Shown piece after piece: positions 17,136 to 27,303 of a stretch of DNA of 64,000 nt. Positions within the stretch are counted from its first letter, which is position 1; each line of letters starts with the position of its first letter. The notes under the pieces are model-generated. The model had not been told where the DNA came from. It saw only the letters and a list, made by a program, of their open reading frames with translations, and made no database searches. Origin of the DNA: Lachnospiraceae bacterium FE2018 (GTDB taxonomy: Bacteria > Bacillota > Clostridia > Lachnospirales > Lachnospiraceae); assembly GCA_000702845.1 (NCBI GenBank), contig JNKK01000001.1:122534-186533 (forward strand), written 5' to 3'. The position numbers and the translations under genes were made by a program.

Positions 17136-19940
17136 ATGAAACCCCTCAGGCTTACAATTCAGGCGTTTGGTTCCTACGGAAAGCGCACGGAAATCGACTT
17201 TACAAAACCGAATCAGAACGTGTTTCTGATCTCCGGGGATACCGGGGCCGGAAAGACGACGATTTTTGATGCGATTGTATTTGCGCTGTACGGAGAGGCG
17301 AGTTCTGCCGTCAATAAAAAGAGCGGACAGGAGCTTCAGAGCCAGTACGCGGATCAGGCACTTACGCCGTATGTGGAACTGACATTTTCGGAGCGGAAGG
17401 GTGACGCGGAAGCTCTGTATACTGTGCAGCGCGTGCCGCAGCACATGCGGCCGGTGCGGCGCGGCAGCGGGATGACGAAGGCGCATGGAACAGTTTCGCT
17501 GATCATGCCGGACGGAACGGAATATCCGCAGAAAGAAGCAAATCAGAAGCTTGAGGAAATCATCGGTCTGACGAAACAGCAGTTTATGCAGGTGGCCATG
17601 ATCGCCCAGGGGGAATTCATGGATCTTCTGCGTGCGAGCTCTGATAAGAAAAAAGAAATATTCCGGCGTCTGTTTCACACGGAAATCTACCAGAATATCG
17701 TTGATGAACTGTTAAAACGCCGCAGGGACAGGGAGCGTGAAATTGCCAGGATCCGGACAGCCTGCCAGACGGAGATTTCACATGTCCGGCTGCCGGATCA
17801 GACAGCAGAGAAAAAATCTGCCGAGACAGAAGCAGAGAAAAAGCCTGCAGAAACACAAGCAGAGGAAATCCTGCGGCAGAATATATGGAAACAGGTGGAT
17901 TTTGAACAGATGCAGACACTTCAGAAACGGATTCTGCAGGCGGATCACTTTTCCATCACTGACCTGGAACAGTTTCTGGAACAGCTGAAGATACTGTGCG
18001 CCGCGCAAAAGCAGCAGGAACAGGCGTACAAAAAGGGATATGAGGCTGCCAATCAGGATTATCTGGAAAAGCGGGATGCATTTCTGGCGGCACAGGAGCT
18101 GGCACAGCGTTTTTCGGAGTTGAAAGAGGCGAAGATGGTGCTTGCTGAATGCGCAGCGCAGGAAACGGATATGCAGGCGCATATCCGGCTGATTGCAGAG
18201 ATCCGGAGTGCGTATGAAATCAAGGCAGTCCGCGTCCGGGCCGCTGACGCGAGTCAGGCTGTGACACAGGCATCGGAAAAGAAAGCTGCCTGGCAGAGCA
18301 GACTGCCGGAGCTCCGGGAAGCCGCGGCGCAGGCAGAGATGAGGGCAAAGGAAGCGGCTGACCGTCAGACGGAGGCGGCAGCGTCATATACCATCGTGAA
18401 GACACGTGCGGACAGAGCGCAGAAGTTATTTGACGAAGTGCGGAAAGCAGAGAAAAAGGCTGCGGATGCGAAGCAAAAATATATCGATACTGCAGCTGCA
18501 TATCAGCAGATCCAGTCGGAATATGAACAGCTTCGCATGCGGTATCTGAACGCGCAGGCCGGTCTGCTGGCGCGGGAGCAGCTGCAGCCCGGCAAGCCAT
18601 GTCCAGTGTGCGGATCCACGGATCATCCGAACCCCTGTGTACTTTCCGAAGAAGACCGCGGTCTGACCAGAGAAATGCTGGATCAGGCACAGCGCCGCGC
18701 GTCGGATGCGAGAGACCGCCAGGAGAAGGCTGCGCAGACCTCACATGCAGCCGGTGTACTTTTGCGGCAGACGATCGGAGAAGTGCAGGAAATCACGCAG
18801 GGTTCCGGGCAGGATGAAGCGGACAATGGAAACAGCTGCAGTCCGGACATTGCTTTTCTGGAGCAGAAGACGAAGGCAGAACTGACTGCAGCGCTGGCGG
18901 AAAAACAAAAGCAGGACCAGGCCGCGCTGACGGCAAAAGAGACTGCTGAAAAAAACCGCACGGAGCTGGAACAGGCAGAAGCGCTGGTATATCATCTGGA
19001 GCAGGAACTGCCGTCGCTGGAAGCACGTTCTGCTGAGCGGGAACAGGAATACCGGCAGATTCTCCGTGACAGGAAGATGGAAGAAGCCGTCTGGCGGAAA
19101 ATCACAGATTCGTATGAACAGTCCTCCGCTGCACGCATGCAGAAAACGGTCGAAGCGTGGCAGGTGAAGAAGGCTGCGGCCGAAGGCAAACAGGAGGTGG
19201 CAGAGAAGGCCATTGGTACACGGCAGGAACCGGATCTGACCGCAGTGAAGGAGGCGGCAGAACGGGCAGGCATTTATGCAAAAGAAAGGCAGGAAGCGCT
19301 GGAAGAGATCCACAGCGATGCAGAGATGAACGGATCGGTGCTCCGGCGTCTGCTGCCCGGGCTGGAAAAACGCAGGGCTGTGATGGAAGAACATACCCGG
19401 ATCACGGAACTCTACCAGATCCTTTCCGGAAATGTGTCCGGCGGCCGGATGGATATTGAGACATATGTACAGCGATATTATCTGGAAAGCATATTGAATT
19501 CTGCCAACCAGCGGTTTCTGGAGATGTCCGGCGGACAGTTTGAACTGCGCATGCTGGATCTGGAAAAAGCCGGCGTCGGGAAAAACCGGGGTCTGGACCT
19601 GACGGTATTCTCGCACATTACCGGGCAGGAGCGGGAAGTCCGCACGCTTTCCGGCGGAGAATCATTTATGGCAGCTCTTTCGCTTGCGCTCGGTATGGCC
19701 GACCAGATCCGCGCAAATGCGGCCGGCATCAATCTTGATATCATGTTTATCGACGAGGGGTTCGGATCGCTGGACGACCGCGCGCGGGATCAGGCAGTCC
19801 GCGTACTGCAGGAGATGGCCGGCGGCAGCCGGATGATCGGTATCATCTCACATGTCACGGAGCTGCAGCAGGAGATGGAGGATCAGCTGCTTGTCACCCG
19901 GGACGAAGACGGAAGTCACGTTCAGTGGAAGATCAGCTGA
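17136..19940 (+). CDS. sbcC: Exonuclease SbcCD subunit C (SMC-like ATPase)
   Basis: Predicted 934 residues. Rad50-type: N-terminal Walker A in GDTGAGKTTIFDAI (residues 35-48), long coiled coils rich in Glu, Ala, Lys and Gln, the zinc hook CPVC near residue 488, and the C-terminal ABC signature LSGGESF followed by Walker B IMFIDEGFGSLDD. It clamps DNA and powers the SbcD nuclease. ATG 17136 follows AGGAAGG. Transcribed after sbcD, probably in one operon through the intervening element. Confidence 0.93.
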   Translation: MKPLRLTIQAFGSYGKRTEIDFTKPNQNVFLISGDTGAGKTTIFDAIVFALYGEASSAVNKKSGQELQSQYADQALTPYVELTFSERKGDAEALYTVQRVPQHMRPVRRGSGMTKAHGTVSLIMPDGTEYPQKEANQKLEEIIGLTKQQFMQVAMIAQGEFMDLLRASSDKKKEIFRRLFHTEIYQNIVDELLKRRRDREREIARIRTACQTEISHVRLPDQTAEKKSAETEAEKKPAETQAEEILRQNIWKQVDFEQMQTLQKRILQADHFSITDLEQFLEQLKILCAAQKQQEQAYKKGYEAANQDYLEKRDAFLAAQELAQRFSELKEAKMVLAECAAQETDMQAHIRLIAEIRSAYEIKAVRVRAADASQAVTQASEKKAAWQSRLPELREAAAQAEMRAKEAADRQTEAAASYTIVKTRADRAQKLFDEVRKAEKKAADAKQKYIDTAAAYQQIQSEYEQLRMRYLNAQAGLLAREQLQPGKPCPVCGSTDHPNPCVLSEEDRGLTREMLDQAQRRASDARDRQEKAAQTSHAAGVLLRQTIGEVQEITQGSGQDEADNGNSCSPDIAFLEQKTKAELTAALAEKQKQDQAALTAKETAEKNRTELEQAEALVYHLEQELPSLEARSAEREQEYRQILRDRKMEEAVWRKITDSYEQSSAARMQKTVEAWQVKKAAAEGKQEVAEKAIGTRQEPDLTAVKEAAERAGIYAKERQEALEEIHSDAEMNGSVLRRLLPGLEKRRAVMEEHTRITELYQILSGNVSGGRMDIETYVQRYYLESILNSANQRFLEMSGGQFELRMLDLEKAGVGKNRGLDLTVFSHITGQEREVRTLSGGESFMAALSLALGMADQIRANAAGINLDIMFIDEGFGSLDDRARDQAVRVLQEMAGGSRMIGIISHVTELQQEMEDQLLVTRDEDGSHVQWKIS

Positions 19941-20090
19941 TGAATTCGGGAAAATGCTGCTATAAAATGTCGCTGTTTTTGACATGAATATACTTAAGGA
20001 ATCTGCGTTGCAATCCGACTGTAATTATTTCAGTACTTTTGGCGACTTAATCATATGATGATGGAAGAAATGAAAGAAATGAGGAAGAAA

Positions 20091-21491
20091 ATGAATAGGA
20101 AAACTTCCGGACAATATAATCGGGAAATGATGGATTTTATCGAACAGAATCCCACCAGTTTTCATGTGATCGCCGGACAGCAGAAACAGCTGGAGGAAGC
20201 CGGATACACGCAGCTGTCCGAAAGTGAAGCGTGGGAAATCCAGCCGGGCGGGAAACATTTTGTGATCCGCAGCGGGTCGGCGATTGCAGCGTTCCGGATT
20301 CCGGAAAACAGCACGGGTACTGCCGGTTTTATGATTATGGCAAGCCACTCTGATTCGCCGGCGCTTAAGGTAAAACAGAATCCGGAAATAAAAGCGGATC
20401 AGGCTTATACCAAACTGAATGTCGAGCCGTACGGCGGTCTTCTGATGGCCCCGTGGTTTGACCGCCCGCTTTCGGCTGCAGGCCGCATTTTCGTGAAAAC
20501 AGGTGATGGAGACAGTGCAGGGCTGAAGTGTCTTCTGGTTAACATCGACCGGGATCTCCTCGTAATTCCGAGTCTTGCGGTGCACATGAACCGCGAGGCA
20601 AATAAAGGATATGCCTACAATGCGCAGAAGGATCTGCTGCCGCTGTACGGAACGGTGGAAAGCCGGCCGCTGGCAGAACTGGCTGCGGAGGCTGCAGGCG
20701 TCAGGCAGGAAGATATCCTGGACATGGATCTGTATCTGTACAACCGGCAGCCCGGAACGGTATTCGGGGCAGATAAGGAATTTCTGATGAGCCCGCGGCT
20801 GGACGATGTACAGTGTGCGTATGCATCGCTGCAGGGATTTCTGGAAAGTGATCAGGAGTCTGCGGATACGGGAGTAGATGCATCCCTGAAAAATACTGTC
20901 GGTACAGAAAAATCATCAGTCCCGGTGCACATTGTTTTTGATAATGAAGAGGTCGGGTCTTCAACCCGGCAGGGCGCGGCGTCCACCTTCCTGGCCGATA
21001 CGCTGGAGCGGATCAGCGAGGCGCTGGGGGACACACGTACTGCGTATAAACAGAGGATTGCGAATAGTTTTATGCTTTCTGCGGACAATGCCCATGCCGT
21101 GCATCCGAATCACGTCGACAAGGCCGATCCGGTCAATCATCCGCATTTAAACGGCGGTGTTGTTCTGAAATACAGCGCGAACCAGCGTTATACAACGGAT
21201 GCAATGTCTGCTTCCATTGTGCGGATTCTTGGGGAGCGGGCAGGTCTGAAATTGCAGGCGTTTCATAACCGCTCTGATATTCCCGGCGGCTCAACCCTCG
21301 GAAATATTTCCGGCAACCAGGTACCGGTCTGTACGGCGGATATCGGGATTGCGCAGCTGGCAATGCATTCGCCCTGCGAGACATGCGGCACGGAAGATAC
21401 GGAACAGATGGTGACGCTGGCAAGGGAGTTGTTTGCTTCAGGGATCCGTGTTGGAGAAGGAGGAGTTGTCGTCTTCCATACCGGCAGATGA
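20091..21491 (+). CDS. M18-family metallo-aminopeptidase
   Basis: Predicted 466 residues. M18 aminopeptidases are cytosolic, cobalt- or zinc-dependent and remove N-terminal acidic or neutral residues. Seen here: FHVI near the start, ASHSDSP with a metal His/Asp, MSPRLDD with the bridging Asp, DNEEVGSSTRQGA with catalytic Glu and metal Glu, and the C-terminal MHSPCE region with the last metal His. A short Ser/Asp-rich loop (around residues 259-285) separates the domains. ATG 20091 is preferred since GAGGAAG precedes it; ATGs at 20055, 20058, 20061 and 20079 are alternatives. It converges with pyruvate kinase across a shared terminator. Confidence 0.9.
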   Translation: MNRKTSGQYNREMMDFIEQNPTSFHVIAGQQKQLEEAGYTQLSESEAWEIQPGGKHFVIRSGSAIAAFRIPENSTGTAGFMIMASHSDSPALKVKQNPEIKADQAYTKLNVEPYGGLLMAPWFDRPLSAAGRIFVKTGDGDSAGLKCLLVNIDRDLLVIPSLAVHMNREANKGYAYNAQKDLLPLYGTVESRPLAELAAEAAGVRQEDILDMDLYLYNRQPGTVFGADKEFLMSPRLDDVQCAYASLQGFLESDQESADTGVDASLKNTVGTEKSSVPVHIVFDNEEVGSSTRQGAASTFLADTLERISEALGDTRTAYKQRIANSFMLSADNAHAVHPNHVDKADPVNHPHLNGGVVLKYSANQRYTTDAMSASIVRILGERAGLKLQAFHNRSDIPGGSTLGNISGNQVPVCTADIGIAQLAMHSPCETCGTEDTEQMVTLARELFASGIRVGEGGVVVFHTGR

Positions 21492-21591
21492 GAGCAGGCG
21501 TATTGTTTATTCCTTAACGAAGGATGCGCGTGACTTCAGACATGAGAGGAATGTGCGGGAGATTCAAAATACCCGGATTATTAAAAATATA

Positions 21592-21625
21592 GCGGCAGAT
21601 CTGACATATTAAGCAGATCTGCCGC
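21592..21625. terminator. Bidirectional terminator between M18 peptidase and pyruvate kinase
   Basis: Perfect 12-bp stem GCGGCAGATCTG (21592-21603) with CAGATCTGCCGC (21614-21625), 10-nt loop. The minus strand reads into a T-rich tail (TATTTTTAATAA), the plus strand into TTTCAGTTTC. Confidence 0.88.
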
Positions 21626-21633
21626 TTTCAGTT

Positions 21634-23049
21634 TCAAACATCTTCAATCTTAATCAGGTTCGTATTGCCGGACTGGCCGTTTGTGACGCCGCCGGTAATG
21701 ACGACTTTCTCGCCTTTCTGCATGTTCATTGCATCCATGGCGATCTTCTTTGCTGTGTAGAACAGGACCTCTGTGGACGGCAGCATCTCGCACATGCGCG
21801 GGATAACGCCCCAGGAGAGATTCAGCTGTCTCCAGGTTTTTTCGTTTGTCGTCAGACCGATGACAGGGATCGGCGGACGGAAGCGGGAGACCATGCGCGC
21901 GGTTGCACCGGAAAGGGAACAGGCTACGATTGTGCTTGCGCCGATGTCAATTGCCATTCCACAGGCCGCATGGGAGATCGCGTCGGATTCATTGTGAATC
22001 TCAAATTTATAGTCATAGAATCCCTGGCGGTAGTCGATGTTATGCTCAGTTGCTTCAGCAATTTTATTCATTGCCGAGACAGCCTGTACCGGATACTCGC
22101 CGGCCGCGGTTTCTCCGGAAAGCATAATGGCGCTGGTGCCGTCATAGACTGCATTGGCGACGTCGGAGGCCTCGGCACGGGTCGGGCGGGGGCTGTGAAT
22201 CATGGATTCAAGCATCTCGGTTGCTGTGATGACGCGTTTGCCCAGGATGCGGCAGCGGTCGATCAGTTTTTTCTGAATGCCGGGCAGTTCTTCATAAGGA
22301 ATCTCGACGCCCATGTCGCCGCGCGCAATCATAACGCCGCCGCATGCTTCACAGATTTCCCCGATATGGTCTGCGCCGGACTGATTTTCGATTTTTGCGA
22401 TGAGCTCGACAGTATCATCTTTTCCGACGGACTGCAGAAGATCGTGCACATCCATCAGATCCTGCTTTGTGGAAACAAAAGAACAGGCGATAAAGTCTAC
22501 ATCATTTTTCAGACCGAACAGGATGTCTTTTTTGTCCTGTTCCGAAAGATATTCCTGCTTCATGACCTTGCCGGGGAAACTCATGCTTTTCCGGTCTGAC
22601 AGGACGCCGCCTGTCTCGACTTCCGCATTGATTCTGACGCCGTCGGCAGAAAGTACTTTGAAGGAGACCAGGCCGTTATTTACGAGAATCGTATCTCCGG
22701 TTTCCAGCTCATTCGCAAGATTTTTGTAGCTCACAGAGACGATGTTTTCATTTCCGGTTACATCCTCTGTTGTGAAGGTGAAAAGGTCACCGGTGTGCAG
22801 GGAGATGGAGCCGCTTTCAAAGGTGCCGATCCGGAATTCCGGTCCTTTCGTGTCCAGCAGAATTGCGATCGGAAGATCCAGATCTGCGCGTACTTTTTTA
22901 ATCAGATCGATCCGTTTCTGCTGTTCTTCGTGGGTTCCGTGCGAGAAATTAAGACGGGCAATATTCATGCCGGCTTTGCACATTTCGCGCAGTGTTTTTT
23001 CGGAGTCGCTGGCCGGACCGATGGTGCAGACAATTTTTGTTTTTCTCAT
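21634..23049 (-). CDS. pyk: Pyruvate kinase
   Basis: 471 residues: the classical A/B/C-domain enzyme without the extra PEP-utiliser domain found in many Bacillota. It converts PEP and ADP to pyruvate and ATP. Motifs: TKIVCTIGPAS at the start, ARLNFSHG, LDTKGPEFR, the active-site region IARGDMGVEIP and VITATEMLESM. Its only close neighbours are a convergent peptidase and a divergent ADA-like gene, so it is monocistronic. GGAGGTATT precedes the ATG. The product links to the PTS operon further right by recycling PEP (pathway inference). Confidence 0.95.
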   Translation of the reverse strand: MRKTKIVCTIGPASDSEKTLREMCKAGMNIARLNFSHGTHEEQQKRIDLIKKVRADLDLPIAILLDTKGPEFRIGTFESGSISLHTGDLFTFTTEDVTGNENIVSVSYKNLANELETGDTILVNNGLVSFKVLSADGVRINAEVETGGVLSDRKSMSFPGKVMKQEYLSEQDKKDILFGLKNDVDFIACSFVSTKQDLMDVHDLLQSVGKDDTVELIAKIENQSGADHIGEICEACGGVMIARGDMGVEIPYEELPGIQKKLIDRCRILGKRVITATEMLESMIHSPRPTRAEASDVANAVYDGTSAIMLSGETAAGEYPVQAVSAMNKIAEATEHNIDYRQGFYDYKFEIHNESDAISHAACGMAIDIGASTIVACSLSGATARMVSRFRPPIPVIGLTTNEKTWRQLNLSWGVIPRMCEMLPSTEVLFYTAKKIAMDAMNMQKGEKVVITGGVTNGQSGNTNLIKIEDV

Positions 23050-23099
23050 AACTTACCTGGAATACCTCCTTCCGGAATGCTTTGAAATGTTGTGAGTTC

Positions 23100-23128
23100 A
23101 TTGTAGCGAAAAAAGACCGCTGTTTCAA
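23100..23128 (-). promoter_or_regulatory. pyk promoter
   Basis: Read on the minus strand: TTGAAA (23128-23123), 17-bp spacer, TACAAT (23105-23100); 5/6 matches in each box, about 50 bp before the start codon. Confidence 0.75.
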
Positions 23129-23163
23129 TAAGATCTCCCCTTCCGGGCGGTCTGTTTTTTCTG

Positions 23164-23192
23164 TTTACCCCGGGCGCGTTATCCGTTATACT
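23164..23192 (+). promoter_or_regulatory. Promoter of the ADA-like gene
   Basis: TTTACC (23164-23169), 17-bp spacer, TATACT (23187-23192). An imperfectly spaced AGACCGC/GCGGTCT hairpin with a T-run (23115-23160) lies just upstream, between the two divergent promoters. Confidence 0.65.
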
Positions 23193-23221
23193 TAAAAGAA
23201 ACCGAAGCAGGGGAGGGCCTG

Positions 23222-25843
23222 ATGAGCAGGAAATGGTTTCAGCGGTTCTATCTGGATAAGGAAAAGGATATGATCGTCGATCTCTTTCGTGAGAACGATG
23301 ATCTGTTTTATATTCTGAAAACACCGAATCACGGGACGGGCAATCTGATCACGAATCTTGCAAAACTGTGTGATCTGCCTGTTTCTTTTGATGCGCACGG
23401 GCTGAAAATCATTGAGGGGAAGGTGCCCTGCTATATTGACGGCTACAACCGGAAAATCTATATTTTCCGCCTCGGGAACACGAAAGTGGCTAATATTTAT
23501 CCGGACGGAACGGTGGAGATGAAGGCCTCCGTGCCGGCAATCTCAAAAACCCTGATGAGTCAGACAAAGGATTACCGGCTGAACATCAAAAAGACCATTG
23601 TAAAAACGTTTATATTAAATGAGTGTAAATTCCGGACGGATCTGCACACGCATATGAATGCGAATCTGAGACCGGACATACTGATCGCGCTGGGAATTGT
23701 GCACCAGATTCGCTATCCGCTTTACTACATCAAAAAGCTGAAGCTCCGCTGTTCAGATGCGCAGCATGAGATGCTGCAGGCGCAGAGAGACCGCGTGGCA
23801 CAGCAGTTTGCAGATACCAGGCTTTCCGGGAAATATCTGACCCGGAAAATCGATGACAATACCTTTATTAATTTTGCTGATTTTATTCTGAACAACCCGG
23901 AAAACGCAGCATATAATATTGCCAGGATCCGCGCATCGCTGGCGGTAATGAAGGACGGACAGGCCGTATTCACAAATCTGGAGAAAGTTTATATTTACCG
24001 GTATGTCTTTACGAAGGGAGTGCCGTCAGATCAGAAGATTGATATCGGGTCGAGTGAGATGGCTGCCAGAATGAAGGCTGACCGCGAAAAAAACAGCCTG
24101 ATCCGCCGGATTCCGGATACCGATATTCTGCATTACGTGATGCAGATGCTGGCGGACCGGAGAAATCCGGTTTATGCAGAGAATTCCATTTTTCAGGATA
24201 AGCTGCTGTGGATCGCAAGAAGCAGCAGCGCCGTGGGCGTGCAGTACCTGGAGATTTCCGATACGACGCTGGTCAAGAATCCGCAGGCCGCAGACATGCT
24301 TGCGGAAGTACATGCGGTGATGCCGGCGATTTATGAAGAAACCGGCGTTGTGATCCGGTTTCTGGCAGCAATCCGCCGGATCGCGCTGACGATCATCAAG
24401 GACAATGTTACCGCCGGGGATTATTTCCGGGAGAATCTGCAGGTGCTGGATTCCGTTGCGGACGACCCGTATGTGGCAGGCGCGGATATCATCGGAGAAG
24501 AGATCAACGACATCCGGGAACTGAAGCCGGTAATCCGGGAAATCGTCCGGATCGCCCGCCGGGATCCGTCCTTTGTCGTGCGGATTCACGCAGGCGAAAA
24601 TGACAGTCTGCGCGATAATGTCGCAAACAGTATTGCATGTGTCCGGGATGCGCTGGAGGCGGGACAGGAGATGCCGCTGATTCGCGTCGGACACGGACTG
24701 TACACGGCAAATCTCCACTCGAAAAAGGGAAAGGATCTGATCCGCGATCTCAATGCATGTAAGGCGGTGCTGGAATTTCAGATCACATCCAATGTGCGGC
24801 TGAACAATCTGACATCGCTGGAGCAGCATCCGCTGCGGCAGTATCTGGCCGGCGGTGTGCGGTGCGTGCAGGGAACGGACGGCGGAGCGCTGTACGGAAC
24901 CAATTCGATCGACGAACAGCTGTCGCTGGAAAAGATGCTGAATCTGAGTTATGAAGAGATGCTGCGGATGCGGCAGTACGAAGATGAAATTCTGCAGAAG
25001 AGCATGGACGGATTCCGGCAGAAGACGGAGGTCTTTGCCGAAGCGCTGTCGGACGGACAGGTTTCAGAGAAATTCAGAGATGCGGAACACCGGCCATTCT
25101 CACAGGGCGCGCGGTACAACAGCATCCGCCTGCCCGATATTGCAGCTTATTATCGTGCACAGATCGACGCGCATCAGATCGACAGCAGTATTTCATTTAT
25201 CGACGAAAGCAAGCTGATTTCACAGGAAGTTCTGGCCGGGCGGATTGAGGAGATGCCGGTCTCCGGCATGCCTGTGGTTCTGATGGGCGGAAGCTTCAAC
25301 AATGACCGCCGGACAACGACGGTAAAGGAATTCGGCACGCGTATCATTGACGCGATCCTGGAACACGCAGACCCGGAAACCATCTTTTTTGTCGTCGGAC
25401 AGCGGCTGCGGGGATACGAACAGTATCTCGTGGAGCAGAACCGGATGAAGTATCACAGGAGGTTTCAGATTTTCTCGATTGTTCCGACGATGATTACCCG
25501 GAAAGAGGCGGATGCGCTGAAACGGAGCGGAGCGGCTGTCCGCGTCTCCATCGAGCCCTCGCCCATGGGGCTTTACAAGAGCTTTGCCTACGAGATATTC
25601 AAGCGAAGACCTTCCGTTCTGCTGGCATTTGACGGAAACAGTTCCGGTGCCAACATGATTCAGGAAGCAAAAAATGCGAAATATAAATCACGGATTTATG
25701 TCAGCGCGCATTCGCGTATGCTTAAGCAGAAGGCAGAATCCCTTGAAGGATATGTGACAGTCTTTACAAAGGAAACAGAGGTACTGCCGCAGATTCTGGA
25801 AGATCTGGGATACGGGGATACAGAGCAGAGAAAAGAGTATTAG
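23222..25843 (+). CDS. Large adenosine-deaminase-like metallohydrolase with C-terminal Rossmann-like domain
   Basis: 873 residues. Residues 1-130 are an uncharacterised N-terminal region. Residues 138-600 carry the ADA/AMP deaminase metal and catalytic set in order: HTH (His142, His144) in DLHTHMNANLRP, HAGEN (His456, catalytic Glu459), VGHG (His491) and GTDGG (Asp553). The ADA pair Asp-Asp is Asp-Gly here, and large helical insertions separate the first and second motifs. Residues about 683-873 form a separate domain opening VVLMGGSFNNDRRTTT, with alternating strands and helices (IFFVVGQRLRG, PSVLLAFDGNSSG) like a Rossmann or SLOG-type nucleotide sensor; that is inference. Ordinary ADA is about 350 residues. 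The size recalls RdrB of RADAR, but no RdrA-like ATPase is next to it. ATG follows GGGGAGGG. Substrate unknown. Confidence 0.75.
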   Translation: MSRKWFQRFYLDKEKDMIVDLFRENDDLFYILKTPNHGTGNLITNLAKLCDLPVSFDAHGLKIIEGKVPCYIDGYNRKIYIFRLGNTKVANIYPDGTVEMKASVPAISKTLMSQTKDYRLNIKKTIVKTFILNECKFRTDLHTHMNANLRPDILIALGIVHQIRYPLYYIKKLKLRCSDAQHEMLQAQRDRVAQQFADTRLSGKYLTRKIDDNTFINFADFILNNPENAAYNIARIRASLAVMKDGQAVFTNLEKVYIYRYVFTKGVPSDQKIDIGSSEMAARMKADREKNSLIRRIPDTDILHYVMQMLADRRNPVYAENSIFQDKLLWIARSSSAVGVQYLEISDTTLVKNPQAADMLAEVHAVMPAIYEETGVVIRFLAAIRRIALTIIKDNVTAGDYFRENLQVLDSVADDPYVAGADIIGEEINDIRELKPVIREIVRIARRDPSFVVRIHAGENDSLRDNVANSIACVRDALEAGQEMPLIRVGHGLYTANLHSKKGKDLIRDLNACKAVLEFQITSNVRLNNLTSLEQHPLRQYLAGGVRCVQGTDGGALYGTNSIDEQLSLEKMLNLSYEEMLRMRQYEDEILQKSMDGFRQKTEVFAEALSDGQVSEKFRDAEHRPFSQGARYNSIRLPDIAAYYRAQIDAHQIDSSISFIDESKLISQEVLAGRIEEMPVSGMPVVLMGGSFNNDRRTTTVKEFGTRIIDAILEHADPETIFFVVGQRLRGYEQYLVEQNRMKYHRRFQIFSIVPTMITRKEADALKRSGAAVRVSIEPSPMGLYKSFAYEIFKRRPSVLLAFDGNSSGANMIQEAKNAKYKSRIYVSAHSRMLKQKAESLEGYVTVFTKETEVLPQILEDLGYGDTEQRKEY

Positions 25844-25864
25844 ACAGAGAAGGAGTTCCACAGA

Positions 25865-27082
25865 ATGAAAAACAGGACACAGCATGGCAGACATATGATC
25901 ATGAGCGGAATGATAGCAGTATCTCTGCTTCTGACATCCTGCGCGATGGGAAGTACTTCCTATAAAGTTGACCAGCTGGAAGAAGTGAGCAGTTCTGCAG
26001 AATCAGAAGGAACGGCAGCGGCAGATGCAGCCGTAGCAGACAGTGCGATAGGTGATGCAGGAAAGGGAACTGCCGGTAAAGAAGGGCAGAACATTGGAAA
26101 AGAAGCGTCCGGAAAAACCGGGCAGCAGGCGGAAAAAGATGAGCCGTCCCCCACACCCACGATGCCCCCGAAGGAAAAACTCAATTTTGATCTGAGCTGG
26201 GAGTTTGCAGAAGAATCGAAGATCCACACGGACCCGGTGACGCTGTGGCACGCGAGAGAGCCGGGAAGGAAAAATATAATCGTCGCTGTGAATGCCGGAC
26301 ACGGATGCAAAGGCGGCGAATCAGAGCAGACGTACTGTCATCCGGATCACACCGCCAAGGTGACAGGAGGAAGTACCTCTGCGGGCGCGACGACAGCGAC
26401 GGCCATCAACAGCGGCATGACATTTGACGACGGCACAAAAGAGGCGGAAGCAGTGCTGCAGCTGGCAGGACTGGTCAAAGAAGAGCTTCTGAAGGCAGGA
26501 TTTGATGTGCTGATGATCCGTGACAATGATGATACACAGCTGGATAATATCGCGCGGACAGTCTTTGCGAATAATTGCGCGGACTGCCACATTTCACTGC
26601 ATTATGATTCGACCGCCGGCAATAAAGGTTTCTTCTATATCCGGGTTCCGGATAATGCTTCCTACAAGGCGATGGAACCGGTCGCCTCAAACTGGGAGCG
26701 GCATGACGCACTTGGCGAGGCGGTTTTGAAGGGCGTATCAGAAAACGGTGTGGAAATTTTCGGCAGCGGATCGATTGCGCTGGATCTGACACAGACGTCT
26801 TATTCGACGGTACCATCCGTGGATCTGGAGGTCGGAGACAAGAGTTCGGATCATTCTGAGATGGCGCAGAAGCCGGTCGCAGAAGGAATAGCCGCCGGAA
26901 TCGAAAAATATTTCCGGGAGAATCCGGTAAAAGACGGGGCACTGGCGAAACTGATGAAACAGAGCACAGGTGCATTAAGCGGCAGCGCAGAAGCGGCGGA
27001 TGAAACCATGGAAACGGAGATAGAAACAGATATGGAGACACAAAACGAGAAGACGGAAGAAAGCGAATCAATAGAGAAATGA
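25865..27082 (+). CDS. N-acetylmuramoyl-L-alanine amidase lipoprotein (Amidase_3)
   Basis: 405 residues. Signal peptide with lipobox LLTSC (Cys at residue 26), so anchored outside the membrane. A low-complexity Ala/Gly/Glu/Lys linker follows to about residue 100. The amidase domain (about 135-355) shows the zinc ligands NAGHG, Glu in TKEAEAV and His in SLHYDS, with a late catalytic Glu in VDLEVGDK. A ring of Gly/Ser/Thr between the first two motifs (residues 160-180) is longer than usual. The C-terminus is a Glu/Thr-rich tail. It cuts the amide bond between muramic acid and the peptide stem. It starts 21 bp after the ADA-like gene with AGAAGGAG and is likely cotranscribed with it. Confidence 0.87.
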   Translation: MKNRTQHGRHMIMSGMIAVSLLLTSCAMGSTSYKVDQLEEVSSSAESEGTAAADAAVADSAIGDAGKGTAGKEGQNIGKEASGKTGQQAEKDEPSPTPTMPPKEKLNFDLSWEFAEESKIHTDPVTLWHAREPGRKNIIVAVNAGHGCKGGESEQTYCHPDHTAKVTGGSTSAGATTATAINSGMTFDDGTKEAEAVLQLAGLVKEELLKAGFDVLMIRDNDDTQLDNIARTVFANNCADCHISLHYDSTAGNKGFFYIRVPDNASYKAMEPVASNWERHDALGEAVLKGVSENGVEIFGSGSIALDLTQTSYSTVPSVDLEVGDKSSDHSEMAQKPVAEGIAAGIEKYFRENPVKDGALAKLMKQSTGALSGSAEAADETMETEIETDMETQNEKTEESESIEK

Positions 27083-27303
27083 GACGCAAAAATACCGCCG
27101 GCTGCCTAGTGTTCCACGGAAAATCTCTATATGTGTGAACCTGGACACAGGCAATGCCCCGTTTTGCGGGACACCCCTCCGAAGGACCGGCTGTATTCCA
27201 GATCATTATATGCAATGTGCATGAATTCTGCAAGATAATCAGCAGAAGTCTCATGCCTCGTTGCAAAAGAATGAAGTGAACAAAAAATGAATTGTGCATT
27301 ATT

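Noticed and set aside
23222..25843. RADAR defence system
   Set aside because: Only a deaminase-like gene is present; no RdrA-type ATPase or membrane partner lies beside it.
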